Assembly: GCF_003023845.1 (NCBI RefSeq)
Contig: NZ_PYFT01000001.1
Location: 6,200,001-6,264,000 of the forward strand
Reading direction: 5' to 3'
DNA: 64,000 bases
Source of the DNA: Adhaeribacter arboris
Lineage (GTDB): Bacteria > Bacteroidota > Bacteroidia > Cytophagales > Hymenobacteraceae
Shown: in pieces, positions 56,501 to 64,000 of the stretch
How the letters are laid out: every line of letters begins with the position of its first letter
Numbering within the stretch: the first letter of the stretch is position 1
Made by a program: the position numbers and the translations under genes
The notes under the pieces: generated by a model
The model's input: only the letters and a program-made list of their open reading frames with translations
What the model was told of the DNA's origin: nothing
The model's database searches: none

Positions 56501-59500
56501 CAACGATGAAATTATGATTCAGTTTGCCGATGCGGTAGAAGCCGGATTGATCAACAAGAGCAATATTACCGTGCGGGGCGTGCTGAACGGCTCGAACCTG
56601 GCGCACGGCGCTTTCCTGCATTTTGACGGCAAACAGGGACATGTCCGGATTCCGGAGGGCCTACAACTGAATAACCGTTCTTTCACGGTAGAGTTCTGGG
56701 CCCGCGTACAATCTAACACCGCTACTACCGACCGGACTATCTTTACGCAAGGTACCGGAGCCGAAGCCATCACCATTGGTTTTGATAAAACGGGTAAGCT
56801 GTTTACCGGTTGGGGTGCCACGCCCCGAGTATTAGCCGATAAAACTTTAACAGCGGGTAGCTGGCAACATTACGCGGTAGCCTTCGACGCCACGGCTAAT
56901 AAAGTAGGTCTCTACGGCAACGATCAGTTATTAGCCGAGAAAAATCAGGTGGAGGTAGTTGCTATTCAAGGACCTGTATCCATTGGCCTTTCACTGGTCG
57001 GGGATAAGGCTTTTCAGGGCGATTTACACGCGCTCCGCGTGTGGGACCAGTTTAAAACCCGCGACGAAGTATACGCTGGTCAATCCATCCGGTCAAACGG
57101 CGGCGAACGCGGATTGGTAGGTTACTGGCCCTTCAACGACTTAAAAGGAACTGCCGCGAAAGATCTGGCTAGGGCCTTGCACGCCGAAGTAGCCGCCCAG
57201 TGGGTAGCCGAACCGGCCTCGAAAGCCATTTCCTTAAAAGGTAACGGTTATGTACAGGTGAGCAGCGGCCATACGCCCATCACTAAAGACGGCGACTTTA
57301 CCCTCGAATTCTGGTATAAAGCCGGTGCCGATGCCGCTAAAACCGCTTTATTTTCGGCGGCCTTACTTAATACCGAGGTAAAATGGTCTTTAGAGTTCGA
57401 CGATCAAGGCGCTATTTTCCTAAAACAAAATAGTCTTCTCATGAATGCCGTAGATCAGAATACCTTGGATAGTAAATGGCACCACTTGGCCATGGTAGTA
57501 GATCGAAGGGGCAATCTATCGTTCTTAGTGGATGGAGCCCTTACCAATTACCGCAAGGCCGAGGCCTTGGCTCCCTTAACAGTTCCGGCTTTGTACTTCG
57601 GGGTGCGGTATGATCAGACTTCCACGGCGGGCGGAACCCCTAAAAACTCTTTTACCAATTATTTTAAAGGTCAGTTAGACGAAATTCGTTTCTGGAACTC
57701 GGCCCGTACCGCCGAACAAATAAACCGCTCTCTAACCACTAAGCTGCCCAACGATCTGGCCGACTTACAAATTTACTACCCCTTCGAAGCCTACCAGGAT
57801 AACAGCGGCGTAATGCTTTCGGTGGAATCAAAACAGGAGCAAAGCGGCAAAACCACGGACCAGGCTACTTTGATAAATGCTACTTACACCAACGAATCAC
57901 CTAAAATTGACCGCCCACAACCGGAGCAAAAAGTAGATTTTAACTACGTGATAAACAACGATAAAATGCTGATTACCCTGAACGAACCGCAGGAATTAGT
58001 GGAGAAAACTATTCTGGATATAACGGTGCAGGGCGTTATGGATAAAAACAGCAACGTCATGCCCGGCGCGAAAACCTGGTCGGTGTTTGTGGATAAGAAT
58101 CAGGTAAAATGGGTGGATTCTAACCGTCGTTTCGAAAAAGAAGTAAATAAACCATTGCAATTCGAAGCCGAGATTACCAATTTGGGCGGCAACCAGGAAA
58201 GTTTTCGGATTGATGGCCTGCCGGGTTGGTTAACGGTTAGCCCGGCTAGTGGTTCCATTGAGCCTAATAGTCGCCAAACCCTGGTATTTACCGTGAGCGA
58301 AAGCGTAAATAGGGGCCGGTATACCGAGGATATTTTGCTCCGCACCAATTTTGGTTACGACGAGAAATTAGCTTTGCACCTGAAAGTATTTACCCCGGCT
58401 CCGGATTGGAACGTGAATCCGCGCAACTTCAGCCAATCCATGAGCATTATCGGGCAGGTAAAAATTAACGATCAGTTTTCGATTAACCCCGACGATAAAG
58501 TGGCCGCCTTTGTCAACGGGCAATGCCGGGGAGTGGCGCAACTCGAGTACGTACCCGCCTACGATCGCTACTTGTTTTTCATGCAAGTGTACGGTCAGGG
58601 TACCGCCAATGAAAAAATAAGCTTCCAGATTTGGAATGCCGATTTGGGCGTAACCCATTCCGATGTGATTCCTTCTACCCTGGCATTTCAGGACGGAATG
58701 GTACAGGGCTCCACCGCTAACCCATATCTATTAACCGCCAACAACATTATTTACCAGGAACTGGACTTAAAGACGGGCTGGAACTGGGTTTCTTTTAACG
58801 TAGACGTGAAAAATAAAGATCTGGCTTCGGTTCTGGACCCAACGGCTATCGACCGTAGTTCGGTATTCATGTCACAAGATTGGGTAGCGGATTATTCGGC
58901 CGGGGTATGGTCGCCGCCGGGTAAACAGGTTAGCAACGTAGCCGGTTATTTACTAAAAGTAGGAGCGGCCACTAAGCTGAAAGTTAAAGGTAGTATGTTA
59001 AACCCGGCTAACGAGATTATTACCCTCAAAAAAGGCTGGAACTGGATAGGCTACACCCCGCAGGTGAGTATGCCGGTGCCGGATGCTTTAGCGGGCGTTA
59101 CCTTAGCCAACGGCGACATCATTAAAAGTCAAACGGATTTTGCCATTTACGACCAGAATAAAGGCTGGGTAGGTAGTTTGAAAACGCTTAAAACGGGTCA
59201 AGGCTACCGCCTTCAATCTTCGCAGAAAACCGATCTTAAATTTGCCTATCCGAAAACTTCCGTTAATTCGGGTAATCGCCTCGCTAACGATGAGTCGCCA
59301 CTAGCTAAATTGGTTAACCCAGGAATCTACCGGTATAACATGAACCTGGTGGCCGAGATTGCCTCAAATCAAATAACCGAAGAAACCGGAATTCTGGTGC
59401 ATACTACTAACGGGGAAAAAGTAGGTTGGGGTACCGCTTATAAGGTAGAAGACAAAGTTTTGTTTTTCATTACGGTGTTTTCGAACCAGGAAAATCAGCA

Positions 59501-59915
59501 AGTGCATTTCTCTTACCACGATGAAAGCGGCAACTTGCTGGTTAACTTGAAAGAAACTATGGTTTTCCGGAGCGAGCAAATTACCGGCACTATTCAGCAA
59601 CCATTCCGGTTTACTCTTAATGGTTCTTGGGAAAAACCACTGGTCAATACTTTAAAAGCAGCCCGGGTGTACCCTAATCCGTTTACCGAAACCTTTACGG
59701 TAGAGTGGCAAAATAATCCTAATGAAACTACTACCCTGGATCTGTACGATATGGCCGGCCGACAAGTAAAAAGACTCTGGCAAGGCCAAATGGCGACAGA
59801 ACAAGGTACTTATGTATGCCCGGTGCAACAACAAGCTGCTTTAAAAGCCGGCGTTTACTTGCTGCGGATTACCCAAGGCTCGAAGCAGGAAATTGTTAAA
59901 GTAATCAAAAACTAA
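50574..59915 (+). CDS. Giant T9SS-exported LamG/FN3 multidomain protein (3113 aa)
   Basis: ATG at 50574 directly begins a signal peptide (MKHHYLRFLGLFFLFFLGIG); a TTG two codons earlier is not needed. After a unique N-terminal beta domain (about 30-155) come several FN3-like domains (about 160-560), a carboxypeptidase-regulatory-like segment (about 565-590), a LamG/concanavalin domain (about 590-790, GWSLETWLRPND), a long unassigned middle region, two more LamG domains (about 2010-2200 and 2220-2430, FTVEFWARV and FTLEFWYKAG), Big/BACON-like repeats, and a T9SS sorting domain (about 3030-3113, VYPNPFTETF, GVYLLRITQG). LamG domains suggest glycan or protein binding. No enzyme motif was recognised. 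It is the likely target of the kinase/LytTR pair upstream. Confidence 0.85.
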   Translation: MKHHYLRFLGLFFLFFLGIGSASVFAHDFYYDINYEQGNGRIKIVVSVNEDDCSTCKDNTLQDLDITYRSPQDGQYYFLLRDASYGNRDGTNKSFWMENGGSGWDGQYDKQYYYINIRPEWMGQTVTIKTHYDWGDRDDPNGDRYNDIYIPNIASPTITSASNGEQTEVRLTWDKPATNGYAQNKITYQVYQNNRIVGYLDYNTTSFTDVTTQNGGKYEYQVKTNVAFVNSRSYTSASNPASTRTAWKNAQLALTPTYVPCATGITLIWPKPNLDGAYSYKVLRSARPDFSTITNTFDVNGGLNTLTYFDDTNLQHQKSHYYKIQVIRPDKQVATELTSEVASITPDLSPATPQIVLLESGVNFKISWNGYSCQSLTNFKLIRKVMQAGNVVSNTTINVDPKPGSWVDDKLQACNTYEYQLVAVNQYAEVAGNIVSKAVPDQIVDALEWDTELSERNNPQNPFYNHDYKFKASKGFFTSYIQLQWDAKYKSRIENYEIYRKIAGTNNTRELVHVAEGGSSTLWLDEFAEANTIYEYTIEGVAACNGQQIKTRVAKALGFRAPFGTVSGRIYFEGGQVVENVQVRARNTDGAAGKALAFPDNKAAFDIKASRIFWPSQEGWSLETWLRPNDINTNYVLYDHYQNGQGLQISYEGKHYILTAGAEQVRINPGDLLKDGEFHHLSVSINTVSRQVQWVVNDSVFASQQLTTAFQPHSNLDLPLVFGNNRAYNQGFQGILDEVRIWNKPRTAAQLVQDYSRFLDGSEPGLIAYWKLNEGFSDFAFDGSRVDRKYNENHAKLRGSYEWTTTIPSEDQLANVAYTDNKGNYRLTNIQFRGSGESFEITPLLGVHTFDPNSLLLFIGEGALSHNGKDFKDISSFITKGSVRYLGTSFPVQGVQMLVDGKTLLNASNVPVMSDAKGEFEARVPIGQHVLSFVKNGHVFQNAYWPAENQPHDFQEHLRGQLEIIDTTKVKLIGRVAGGQVQGDKPLGMGLSKNNLGTAKIILEPEKGGDLDESPIKFQKTIDLTTDSQTGEYAAWIIPERFIVKDVKTNNVLTDGSRYTFGEQPILDLSLPVQNLRWEYQIDDKGKKVDSASYHFSKKYVLHNQTKWAINNNELIGEKKMKLGENSPEIDLAGKPFGAPVFLMNAQYEFPIRFFEEYENADDHDKELVPVTNAKIKIVNNWKQGSPDEELILNNPQGIYNYKFRAGSPNLSGTYTYNFSAAIKIGDQSYADLGTQPGYILGQVTSGSGFVTKGPDVVEFILRDPPGTNSYAYLSKGSTTTKTMSIINTGGSTQTINPSFYLGLSTTVATGVGVAVLNESDVKHIISNQEEITEKRTETGQLVESISVTESWKTSADPGLVGRDADLFVGRAMNFILGKTETLEILELKPPFDQLPHSAPFTYQGKTYALVRRQGIAAAQDNFSTRFMYTQQHIQNNLIPDLKKFRNSLLLRGDGVYTSNFAKNDPKFGADNYDKNLFGGAALPKSDEGVATRGAYTGPSYRFNPVKTSDPDSVYLLNQQITLWENALRDNEQNKLDAKTKGSAEGINNVSFDGGVTQTWEKSLNSLWGTNTTVEVTADASIELVTGYTFNKFGLSVRLKANFFDNFSGSAGESTNEALTFGYVLADGDKGDFYSVDVIDPSAIKFLNDKGDHVVWADYYGVKDDFAARKANYNNGFYSPMFYTRGGQTSCPYEGDEKTQYYQPGKILNAATLRREKPEINVENNMVTGVPETNAAVFKLLLQNNGDSEEDIWYGVQVDENSNPNGAVITIDGSTPNRAFRVPHGEVVEKILTVKKGPGAVFNYENLGIVLHSLCEPGLVADTVKISAFFAPACTPVTMLAPLDNWLVNVDAQGKVPVQLSGYDVNLRSFKSIEIQYKSTASNTWATIHTFFNKEADYNAAIAQNKDAAVSKIAGKTTLNFSWDITDLPDRNYELRAKSNCTDGSVSYTEVKKGLKDVVPPLVFGAPQPADGILSPNDEIMIQFADAVEAGLINKSNITVRGVLNGSNLAHGAFLHFDGKQGHVRIPEGLQLNNRSFTVEFWARVQSNTATTDRTIFTQGTGAEAITIGFDKTGKLFTGWGATPRVLADKTLTAGSWQHYAVAFDATANKVGLYGNDQLLAEKNQVEVVAIQGPVSIGLSLVGDKAFQGDLHALRVWDQFKTRDEVYAGQSIRSNGGERGLVGYWPFNDLKGTAAKDLARALHAEVAAQWVAEPASKAISLKGNGYVQVSSGHTPITKDGDFTLEFWYKAGADAAKTALFSAALLNTEVKWSLEFDDQGAIFLKQNSLLMNAVDQNTLDSKWHHLAMVVDRRGNLSFLVDGALTNYRKAEALAPLTVPALYFGVRYDQTSTAGGTPKNSFTNYFKGQLDEIRFWNSARTAEQINRSLTTKLPNDLADLQIYYPFEAYQDNSGVMLSVESKQEQSGKTTDQATLINATYTNESPKIDRPQPEQKVDFNYVINNDKMLITLNEPQELVEKTILDITVQGVMDKNSNVMPGAKTWSVFVDKNQVKWVDSNRRFEKEVNKPLQFEAEITNLGGNQESFRIDGLPGWLTVSPASGSIEPNSRQTLVFTVSESVNRGRYTEDILLRTNFGYDEKLALHLKVFTPAPDWNVNPRNFSQSMSIIGQVKINDQFSINPDDKVAAFVNGQCRGVAQLEYVPAYDRYLFFMQVYGQGTANEKISFQIWNADLGVTHSDVIPSTLAFQDGMVQGSTANPYLLTANNIIYQELDLKTGWNWVSFNVDVKNKDLASVLDPTAIDRSSVFMSQDWVADYSAGVWSPPGKQVSNVAGYLLKVGAATKLKVKGSMLNPANEIITLKKGWNWIGYTPQVSMPVPDALAGVTLANGDIIKSQTDFAIYDQNKGWVGSLKTLKTGQGYRLQSSQKTDLKFAYPKTSVNSGNRLANDESPLAKLVNPGIYRYNMNLVAEIASNQITEETGILVHTTNGEKVGWGTAYKVEDKVLFFITVFSNQENQQVHFSYHDESGNLLVNLKETMVFRSEQITGTIQQPFRFTLNGSWEKPLVNTLKAARVYPNPFTETFTVEWQNNPNETTTLDLYDMAGRQVKRLWQGQMATEQGTYVCPVQQQAALKAGVYLLRITQGSKQEIVKVIKN

Positions 59916-59961
59916 ATTTTTGGTATTACCCGGCGAATATACCGGGTAATACCAAAAATTT
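59914..59961 (+). terminator. Terminator overlapping the giant gene's stop codon
   Basis: A 20-bp perfect stem (59914-59933 and 59942-59961; core GGTATTACCCGG) with an 8-base loop; its left arm shares bases with the TAA stop at 59913-59915. Confidence 0.85.
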
Positions 59962-60748
59962 CCCGCACCGGTAATAGCGCGAAAGTTAATGTGCAAGAGT
60001 CCTTCCGAACACTTTTTACCCCTTGGTGACTTTAAAACAAAAAACAGGTGCCAGTATTTTGTTCAGATTAACCCTTACTACAGACTTTTTTCATTTCCTT
60101 ACAGATTCAGAAATTGGGTTGAAAAGCAAGCCTAACGATACATAAAATATCCGGTTGTTATTACTGTACTGGGTAAAATAATTCATGTTCAAATTTCTGG
60201 TTCTATAGAATTTTAGATGAGTTAAGATTTACACTGGAACAAATCCTGGTTTTACAAAATACTTAGCCTACAATGGCTGAATGGTAGGCTGCTCTATTTA
60301 GGTTGGTTTATCTTAAAAAAGCATGTATACGTGCTAGTTTAGATTTATCTATTACTAATTAATATAGTAATCAGATAATTTTCAATAGTATTTAAATTTG
60401 ATTCATGATTTTTTAATACAAATTGGTAAGATTTATAAATGTGACAATATAATACCAGTTTCTAGGATTGATATTTACTGCGCCTAAAATAGAAATGTTG
60501 TAATTTAAATAAAAAAATTTATCATTAAATCGTAGTAAATGCAATTAATAGGCTGGTTATAGCTTGAAAAAGCAAATTTATGTAGTAGCTGATAAAATAA
60601 GGAAAGGGAACGTTTTTGGGGAGAAAAGTAAGTATTGTAGAATAAAATGATAAATGAGTATTACTTCTGAGCCTTTATTTGGGTTTACCTTGGTTGATTC
60701 ATTTTAGAGTTGTTCGTCAGTATTACTATCACCCAAATTAACAGTGCC
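59962..60748. other. Long A/T-rich interval without a gene
   Basis: About 790 bases with no supported gene, RNA fold or repeat. A plus-strand frame at 60749 (MKKNTHSW...) stops after about 50 codons and reads like non-coding sequence. Confidence 0.5.
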
Positions 60749-60875
60749 CATGAAAAAAAATACTCATTCTTGGCAACGTAAAAATTGCGTTTTACTAAGG
60801 CTGCTTGCTTTCAGCGGAGCCATCGACTCCAAAGCAGCATTAGTAGCCTATCATAAAGCAGTTATCAGAACCGTA

Positions 60876-63034
60876 AACCAAAGCCTGGGGCCTGGAAGAA
60901 CCTTCTAACTCCAACGAGGCGGTTTACGCCGACCTGGATAATGACGGCGATCTGGATTTAGCTGTTAATAACATCAACGCCGAAGCTTTTATTTACCAGA
61001 ACAACGCCGAGAAGCTCGAAAAAAATAATTTTTTAAAAATTAAGCTCAAAGGGGTGGCTCCAAATCAGGAAGGTATTGGCACTACATTCGCCTGAAAAAC
61101 AAAGGCCAGCAACAATTCTACGAACACTACTTAACGCGCGGTTTTAAATCATCCATTGACCCGGTTATTTATTTTGGTTTAGGCAAAGCGCCAGTAATGG
61201 ATAGCCTGGAAGTAACCTGGCCCGACGGAAAATACCAGTTACTCACGAAGGTAAAAGCTAATCAGGTTTTAGCAATATCATACCAAAACACCACAAATGC
61301 CAAGCCAATGGCAAAACCAAATCCTGAACCTTTTTTTAAAGAAGTAGCCGCCGAACACGCCATTGCCTATAAACACACCGAAGAAGATTACATCGATTTT
61401 AAGAATCAGCCTTTAATTCCGCATAAATTATCGCAGTATGGGCCCGGTTTAGCGGTAGGTGATGTAAACCAGGATGGTCTGGACGATTTTTTCGTGGGTG
61501 GCTCGGCCCGGAAAACCGGAACTATTTTTTACCAAAATAAAAACGGCAAATTCACGGGTAAATCTATAAGCTCAGTTCCCAACACCGAAGACAATACCGG
61601 CGCTTTGTTCTTCGATGCCGATAACGACCAGGATTTGGATTTGTACGTAGCCACCGGCGGCAACGAGCATCTGGACCCGCAATATTATTTACACCGCTTG
61701 TATAAAAACGATGGCAAAGATAATTTCACTTTAGATACGCAAGCCTTGCCGCAGATTATGGCCAGTGGTTCGGTAGTAACGGCCGCGGATTATGATAAAG
61801 GCGGCGACCTGGACTTGTTTGTGGGTGGGCGCAACAGCCCGAAAAATACCCCTCGCCGGGGCAAAGTTGCTTGCTGCAAAATAATAAAGGTACGTTCCGG
61901 AATGTAACCTCCAACTTGTGTAAAGAACTGGAAAATGCCGGCATGATAACCGCCGCCCTCTGGACCGACTTCGACCAGGATAACCAAGTAGATTTAATTG
62001 TTACCGGCGAATGGATGCCTGTGCTTTTTTTTAGAAATAACAACGGAATTTTTAAAAATGTGACGCGCCAGACCGGCCTGCCGCCTACCGAAGGCTGGTG
62101 GAACAGCTTAACCGCCGGCGATTTCGACAACGATGGAGACCTGGATTACGTAGCCGGAAATCTGGGTCTAAACTCACGCTACAAAGCATCAGCGGAACAA
62201 CCGGTAACCTTGGTCGCCAAAGATTTTGATAAAAGCGGCAACATCGACCCGGTAATGGGCTATTACATTCAGGGCAAAAACTATCCGGCTCCGCCGCGCG
62301 ACGCGCTCACCGACCAAATGGTAACGATGCGCAAAAGATTTCCGCGTTACTCTGATTACGGCGAAGCAACTTTTGATAAACTATTTACCCCGGAAAAGCT
62401 AAAAGATGCCCGGCAATTAAAAAGTCATCGCTTTACTAGCAGTTATATTCAAAACCAGAGCCAGGGCAAATTCAAGATAAAAGCTTTATCTACAGTGGCT
62501 CAGGTAGCGCCCGTATTTGGCATGGTAACCACAGATTTTAACCACGACGGCAACCTCGATTTGTTGTTAGTGGGTAATTCCTACGCTACCGAAACCGCCG
62601 TGGGCTACTACGATGCCTCGGTGGGCACTTGTTTGGCGGGTACCGGAAAAGGTACTTTTAGATCAATAGCTCCCAAAGTTTCCGGGTTTACTGTAGCTGG
62701 CGATACTAAGGCTCTAGCCCAACTCCTTACTACCGGTAATAAGCCCTTGTATTTAGTTACGCAAAATGCCGATAGCCTGAAAGTTTTTACTTCTACCTCC
62801 AACCAGAACTACCAGATAATTCCATTGCAGCCCACGGATGCTTATGCCGAGCTGCATTTTACAAACGGCAAAAAACACCGCGAAGAATTTTATTATGGTT
62901 CGGGTTATTTGTCACAATCCAGCCGGACATTAATTAGCCAAAACTTAGCTACGGTTTATATTACTGATTTTACCGGGAAGCAGCGGCAAATAGAGCTAGG
63001 TAGCAAAGCGGTTGCCCTACAAAGAACCCGGTAG
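60876..63034 (+). pseudogene. Truncated, frameshifted VCBS / ASPIC-UnbV repeat protein
   Basis: Conserved sequence starts abruptly at KAWGLEEPSNSN near 60876, without a start codon and after in-frame stops, so the N-terminal VCBS half of the usual ~1100-aa protein is missing. Frame 1 (DLDNDGDLDLAVNN, then GIGTTFA) hits TGA near 61095; restoring one T at about 61082 leads into the UnbV part (RGFKSSIDPVIYFGLGK, SLEVTWPDGK). Frame 2 breaks at the A5 run 61842-61846; one more A restores RNSPKKYPSPGQSCLLQNNKG. Frame 3 then runs to TAG at 63032-63034 with further FG-GAP motifs (DFNHDGNLDLLLVG). Two shifts plus truncation make a real pseudogene more likely than two sequencing errors. Confidence 0.8.
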
Positions 63035-63184
63035 CCGTATAAAAATTTAAAAAAATGCATTACTAATAGTTAATTTGTTAGAAGCCTGGTGTTTACCAGA
63101 AAATAAACTAATTATTAAACCAATGCCACGGAATTAAAACGGAAATAAGTTAAATTACTTCGTTTACTATTGGTCGATTTCGCT

Positions 63185-64000
63185 ATGATTTTTAAAAAAC
63201 AACTCTTTAAACTGCCGCTAGCCATTACTTTATTGGGGTTAGTAGCCTTGTACCTGGCCGCCTTTAAACCCGCCGATGATCCTGCGGTAAGAGCCCAATT
63301 AGCCACCGTTATTGAAAAGTCGATTAAAACCGAGATGCTGAATAAGTGGTATCCGCAAGCGGTAGATAAAGAAGCCGGTGGGTTTCTGAGTACTTTTTCC
63401 TACGATTGGAAACCCGTGGGGGAACAAGACAAAATGGTGGTAACGCAGGCGCGCCACATCTGGTCGAATTCCAAAGCCGCGCAATTATACCCCGACGTAG
63501 ATTATTATCTACCCAGCGCCAAACACGGGGTAGCTTTTCTGCGCGATAAGATGTGGGATAAAACCAGCGGGGGCTTTTTTACTTTGGTAGACCGGCAGGG
63601 CAACGTGAAAGAACAAAACGGGGGCTACGCCGGGGGTGGCAAAAACGCCTACGGCAATGCTTTTGCTATTTATGCTTTGGCGGCTTATTATCAAGCTTCC
63701 GGCGATACCAGCGCCTTAAACCTCGCCAAAAAAACATTTAGGTGGCTCGAAAAATACAGCCACGACCCGGTAAACAAAGGGTACTACCAAACCCTGGCCG
63801 ATGATGGTACGCCCATTCAGCGCACCAGCGAAGTTCCTTCTACTTCCGATGTGGGCTACAAAGACCAGAATAGTTCCATTCACTTGCTCGAAGCTTTTTC
63901 GGAATTATACCTGGTATGGCCCGACCCGTTGGTGCGGGAGCGATTACAGGAAATGCTGGTGCTCATCCGCGATACTTTGGTAAACCCTAAAGGATATTTA
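63185..64000 (+). CDS. AGE-family (N-acylglucosamine 2-epimerase-like) enzyme, N-terminal part
   Basis: ATG at 63185 opens a frame that is still open at the window end (272 codons). It has a signal peptide or anchor (LFKLPLAITLLGLVALYLAA), then an (alpha/alpha)6-barrel sequence: TQARHIWSNSKAAQLYP, DKTSGGFFTLVDRQG, KNAYGNAFAIYALAAYYQASGD and QNSSIHLLEAFSELY. These are landmarks of AGE/cellobiose 2-epimerases and unsaturated glucuronyl-hydrolase-like barrels. It would act on a sugar in the periplasm. The active-site His residues expected further on lie outside the window. With the VCBS/UnbV remnant upstream it suggests the edge of a carbohydrate-use locus. Confidence 0.82.
   Translation, partial: MIFKKQLFKLPLAITLLGLVALYLAAFKPADDPAVRAQLATVIEKSIKTEMLNKWYPQAVDKEAGGFLSTFSYDWKPVGEQDKMVVTQARHIWSNSKAAQLYPDVDYYLPSAKHGVAFLRDKMWDKTSGGFFTLVDRQGNVKEQNGGYAGGGKNAYGNAFAIYALAAYYQASGDTSALNLAKKTFRWLEKYSHDPVNKGYYQTLADDGTPIQRTSEVPSTSDVGYKDQNSSIHLLEAFSELYLVWPDPLVRERLQEMLVLIRDTLVNPKGYL

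Noticed and set aside
60749-60907. A short frame starting MKKNTHSWQRK upstream of the UnbV pseudogene
   Set aside because: No signal peptide or family resemblance; it ends where the conserved sequence begins in another frame, so it is not the gene's true N-terminus.
61197-63034. Two separate overlapping genes (61197-61907 and 61871-63034)
   Set aside because: One inserted A at 61842-61846 joins them into one continuous family sequence; they are fragments of one gene.

Overview
The window is a chromosomal segment from a member of the Bacteroidota, most likely order Cytophagales and close to Hymenobacteraceae (an Adhaeribacter-like genus is my best guess, not proven). The signs are Bacteroidota promoters (TTTG, 19-21 bases, TAnnTTTG) in front of several genes, few Shine-Dalgarno sequences, the type IX secretion (T9SS) protein PorZ, very large secreted proteins with T9SS C-terminal sorting domains, a periplasm-sensing hybrid two-component regulator, and a FKBP lipoprotein cluster beside a DHH phosphoesterase.

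Layout. 1-3.6 kb: end of mreD, then mrdA and rodA (cell elongation). 3.7-9.7 kb: an unknown protein, a [2Fe-2S] ferredoxin, tdk, a small unknown protein, porZ and recO. 9.8-13.1 kb (minus): three FKBP-type lipoproteins and nrnA, divergent from ndk. 14.1-21.4 kb (minus): a flippase-like membrane protein overlapping scpA, then the rimP-nusA-infB operon. 21.7-25.5 kb: a membrane-anchored EEP-family enzyme, cysS and an LD-carboxypeptidase. 25.7-30.3 kb (minus): methionine genes hom, metX and metY; metY has a leader with a SAM-I riboswitch and a 40-codon reading frame ending in a Cys-rich tail. 30.4-37.4 kb: a nucleoside transporter, sod, tadA, two small unknown proteins, aspS and an Lrp/AsnC regulator. 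37.5-37.7 kb: a free-standing RNA gene with its own promoter and terminator, folding like a class II tRNA with anticodon CUC and a variable region of about 60 nt. 38.1-59.9 kb: two tandem modules, each a signalling system followed by a giant T9SS-exported protein (HTCS plus a 1696-aa protein; histidine kinase and LytTR regulator plus a 3113-aa protein). 60.9-64 kb: a frameshifted, truncated VCBS/UnbV pseudogene and the start of an AGE-family epimerase-like enzyme.

The first 37 kb is housekeeping DNA, but its intergenic regions hold at least four families of short dispersed or inverted repeats, some running into gene ends. The last 26 kb is accessory and surface-related. In both regulator/giant-protein modules a direct repeat with exactly 21-bp periodicity lies upstream of the giant gene, the geometry expected for AraC-type and LytTR-type DNA binding. 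The most unusual items are the tRNA-like RNA, the Cys-tailed leader frame behind the SAM riboswitch, and the paired regulator/operator/giant-protein modules. I saw no phage, insertion sequence, CRISPR array or rRNA.
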